The notes beneath the pieces are model-generated. The model was not told where the DNA came from, ran no database searches, and worked only from the letters and a program-made list of their open reading frames with translations. Below are positions 62,330 to 64,000 of a DNA stretch of 64,000 nt, piece after piece. The stretch is from Nocardioides sp. SLBN-35 (GTDB taxonomy: Bacteria; Actinomycetota; Actinomycetes; Propionibacteriales; Nocardioidaceae), in contig NZ_VFNU01000001.1 of the NCBI RefSeq assembly GCF_006715725.1, positions 3,782,001 through 3,846,000 on the forward strand. The letters run 5' to 3'. The stretch's first letter is position 1; every line of letters begins with the position of its first letter. The position numbers and the translations under genes were made by a program.

Positions 62330-62955
62330 GCGGTTTCCGTTCCGGGTGCGGCCGAGTAGAGGCCGTGCTTGGTGATGTACTGGACGACGCCGTCGGGGAC
62401 GAGGTACCAGACCGGCTGGCCGGCCCGCTGTCGCTCGCGGCAGTCTGTTGACGAGATCGCCAACGCGGGGATCTCGACCATGGTGACCCGGTCGTGCGGG
62501 ATCCGGGCCAGGGTGGCCGGGTCCATCTCCGACCCGGGCCGGGTGCAGCCGACGAAGTGCGCCAGCTCGAAGAGCTCGTCGGCGTCGCGCCAGCTGAAGA
62601 TGTCGGTCAACGCGTCCGCACCGGTGATGAAGTACAGCTCCGCGTCGGGCCGCAGTGAGCGCAGGTCGCGCAGGGTGTCGCCGGTGTACGTCGGCCCGCC
62701 GCGGTCGATGTCGACCCGGCTGACCGTGAACCGCGGGTTGGCGGCGGTCGCGATGACCGTCATCAGGTAGCGGTGCTCGGCGGGCGCGACCTGCCGGTCC
62801 GCCTTCTGCCACGGCTGGCCGGTGGGCACGAAGACGACCTCGTCGAGATCGAACCAGCCCTGGACCTCCGAGGCGGCGACGAGGTGGCCGTGGTGGATGG
62901 GGTCGAAGGTGCCGCCCATCACGCCGATCCGGGTGCGGCGCGGCGCGTCCGTCAC
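62326..62955 (-). CDS. nadD: Nicotinate-nucleotide adenylyltransferase
   Basis: The 209-residue enzyme has [15 protein letters not shown] (nucleotidyltransferase HxGH) and the [21 protein letters not shown] tail motif. It makes deamido-NAD from nicotinate mononucleotide and ATP. GTG 62955 is chosen, directly before the GGTFDP strand; a longer frame upstream lies over the next small gene. Its stop overlaps rsfS. Confidence 0.96.
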   Translation of the reverse strand: MTDAPRRTRIGVMGGTFDPIHHGHLVAASEVQGWFDLDEVVFVPTGQPWQKADRQVAPAEHRYLMTVIATAANPRFTVSRVDIDRGGPTYTGDTLRDLRSLRPDAELYFITGADALTDIFSWRDADELFELAHFVGCTRPGSEMDPATLARIPHDRVTMVEIPALAISSTDCRERQRAGQPVWYLVPDGVVQYITKHGLYSAAPGTETA

Positions 62956-62980
62956 CGATCCACCACTGTCTGCCTCGGGC

Positions 62981-63145
62981 TCAGCTGTGGTCGCGGCCGC
63001 CGCCGAACCAGACGAGGCCGAGGAGCAGGAAGAGGAGGAACGCCAGCACGCCGCCACCGATGAACCACGGGTTCACGGCGGGCTCGCCGTGCTCCTCCGC
63101 GGCGCGGGCGACAAGGAGGGCGACCTGGCTGATCTGGCTGAGCAT
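62981..63145 (-). CDS. 54-residue single-helix membrane protein
   Basis: A short frame from ATG 63145 encodes an amphipathic N-terminus ([18 protein letters not shown]), a linker and one membrane helix ([17 protein letters not shown]), ending GGGRDHS. It is supported by a TAGCAT hexamer exactly six bases before the ATG and by its place at the head of the nadD group, 25 bases before the nadD GTG. Function unknown. Confidence 0.78.
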   Translation of the reverse strand: MLSQISQVALLVARAAEEHGEPAVNPWFIGGGVLAFLLFLLLGLVWFGGGRDHS

Positions 63146-63151
63146 GGCGGC

Positions 63152-63157
63152 ATGCTA
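63152..63157 (-). promoter_or_regulatory. -10-like TAGCAT
   Basis: On the minus strand TAGCAT ends six bases before ATG 63145; probable promoter of the nadD-rsfS-phosphatase group. Confidence 0.5.
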
Positions 63158-63188
63158 TCGAAAGACCGGCGCCCGGGATCCATCGCGG

Positions 63189-63215
63189 GGTCTCGTGACG
63201 CTCGCTGCGCGAGCG
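63189..63215. repeat. Degenerate GGTCTCG-CGCTCGCTGCG repeat
   Basis: CGCTCG-CTGCG-CGAGCG forms a small palindrome after GGTCTCGTGA, a degraded relative of the repeat at 61291. Confidence 0.45.
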
Positions 63216-63231
63216 CGCCGAGCCGGATGAC

Positions 63232-63693
63232 TCAGTGGACGGCGAAGTCGACGCCCAGGAACAGCAGGGTGAAGCGCACCGTGCGGCCGAGGAAGACGGT
63301 GGGCACGAACACCCACATCGGCATCTTCAGGATCCCGCCGATGGCCGCCATCGCCAGCAGCGGCGGGATGCCGGCGGAGGCGGCGAGGAACATGATCGCG
63401 GCGGCGTACCAGGGACGGCCCTGCATCCGCTGCATCCACTTGTCGTAGGACGCCTTGATCTTGGGGCCGGAGAGCTTCTTCTGGGCCCACTTCGACTCCG
63501 AGCCGCGACGAGCGGCCTCGTAGACGATCACCTTGCCGACGGTGGCGCCGGCACCGGCGGCGATGCCGAGCGAGATGGCGGTCGCCGTACCGGCCTCGGC
63601 GGCGCCGGCCCCGAGGATGTAGACCTCGATGGGCAGGAACGGGAGAAGGGCGGACGCGATGCTGAAGGCGAACGTCGTCAGCCACAGGATCAT
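63232..63693 (-). CDS. VTT/DedA-like small membrane protein
   Basis: The 153-residue protein has about four membrane segments and the SNARE-associated/VTT pattern: LPFLPIEVYILGAGA, GAGATVGKVIVYEAARRG and the late FLAASAGIPPLLAMAAIGG with FLGRTVRF. DedA-superfamily proteins move lipids between leaflets or act as transporters; this is a short member. ATG 63693 overlaps the stop of the next gene. Confidence 0.8.
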   Translation of the reverse strand: MILWLTTFAFSIASALLPFLPIEVYILGAGAAEAGTATAISLGIAAGAGATVGKVIVYEAARRGSESKWAQKKLSGPKIKASYDKWMQRMQGRPWYAAAIMFLAASAGIPPLLAMAAIGGILKMPMWVFVPTVFLGRTVRFTLLFLGVDFAVH

Positions 63694-64000
63694 GCTGCCG
63701 GGGCCCCTTCGGGGCGGGCCTCGCGCGTCGGCACCGGCAGCCCGAGCTGGAGCAGCCAGCGCAGCGAGACGCACTTGAGCACGAGCAGCCCGATCGCGAT
63801 GACCGTGCCGAGCCACACCCACCCGCTGACCAGCAGGATGACGGCGAAGGCGCCGGAGTTGGCGGCCTTGCCGATGCGCGACCAGTTCCACAGGTAGATC
63901 CGGCGGTCGATCACGTGGAAGTAGTTGGGGCTGCGGATCGGCCAGGCGAGGAAGGCCAGCGACAGGTACATGTCGATGACCATGAACTCGAACAGGTAGA
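63690..64000 (-). CDS. Membrane protein, probably continuing past the right edge
   Basis: The visible 97 residues from ATG 63983 include two membrane helices (around YLSLAFLAWPI and AFAVILLVSGWVWLGTVIAIGLLVLK). The frame remains open to the window end (codons for Tyr-Leu-Phe-Glu-Phe precede that ATG) and no ribosome-binding site or TANNNT hexamer precedes it, so the true start is probably outside. Function unknown; coupled to the VTT-like gene. Confidence 0.65.
   Translation of the reverse strand, partial: YLFEFMVIDMYLSLAFLAWPIRSPNYFHVIDRRIYLWNWSRIGKAANSGAFAVILLVSGWVWLGTVIAIGLLVLKCVSLRWLLQLGLPVPTREARPEGAPAA

Overview
The window is about 70% G+C, tightly packed and coding on both strands. GTG starts and 4-base ATGA/GTGA start-stop overlaps are common, and many genes have a TANNNT hexamer 6-8 bases before the start codon, as in leaderless actinobacterial transcripts. 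Gene content and order (lepA, hemW, rpsT, holA, comEC, comEA, DegV, leuS in one arm; nadD, rsfS, a phosphatase and tRNA-Ala in the other) point to a high-GC actinobacterium, most likely Nocardioides or a relative; the genus is inferred. No CRISPR array, insertion sequence, prophage or rRNA was seen, and no gene-free stretch exceeds 300 bases.

Left arm (1-8345): a catabolic island. A divergent IclR-type regulator sits between a creatinase-like M24 protein (minus strand) and a plus-strand operon encoding a Rieske oxygenase (alpha, beta), a small coiled-coil protein, a class I glutamine amidotransferase-like protein, a glutamine-synthetase-like protein, a 2Fe-2S ferredoxin and a ferredoxin reductase. 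The gene set matches the aniline/toluidine dioxygenase systems (AtdA1-A5, TdnQTA1A2B), in which the amine is gamma-glutamylated before oxygenation, but the order and electron-transfer chain differ.

Middle (8464-50887): a DUF3097 protein; a cytidylyltransferase / LicD-methyltransferase fusion / coiled-coil operon for some surface phospho-decoration; hemW; a secreted intradiol dioxygenase-like protein; an acyl-CoA synthetase; lipoproteins and kinases; lepA; a PhoD-like phosphatase; a LacI-controlled NCS1 permease-amidohydrolase pair; a TetR/VOC pair with matching operators; rpsT, holA, comEC, comEA, DegV and leuS; an ABC exporter with an iron-box-like site; an SDR; an alkaline phosphatase; and katG-furA.

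Right arm (50976-61017): a second catabolic island on the minus strand. It holds an APC permease, an adrenodoxin-reductase-like flavoprotein, a flavodoxin, a cytochrome P450, a GcvT-like aminomethyltransferase, PurU and FolD in one operon, with an FAD amine oxidase-like gene downstream and a divergent TetR regulator. Two near-identical imperfect palindromes lie in the promoter gap. Read together, the genes suggest oxidative demethylation with the one-carbon unit routed through tetrahydrofolate to formate.

Right edge (61096-64000): terminator, tRNA-Ala(GGC), histidine phosphatase, rsfS, nadD, a 54-residue membrane protein and two further membrane proteins. Several intergenic gaps hold large nested or tandem palindromes (9330-9417, 13862-13977, 31608-31680, 43843-43957) that are among the more unusual structures here.
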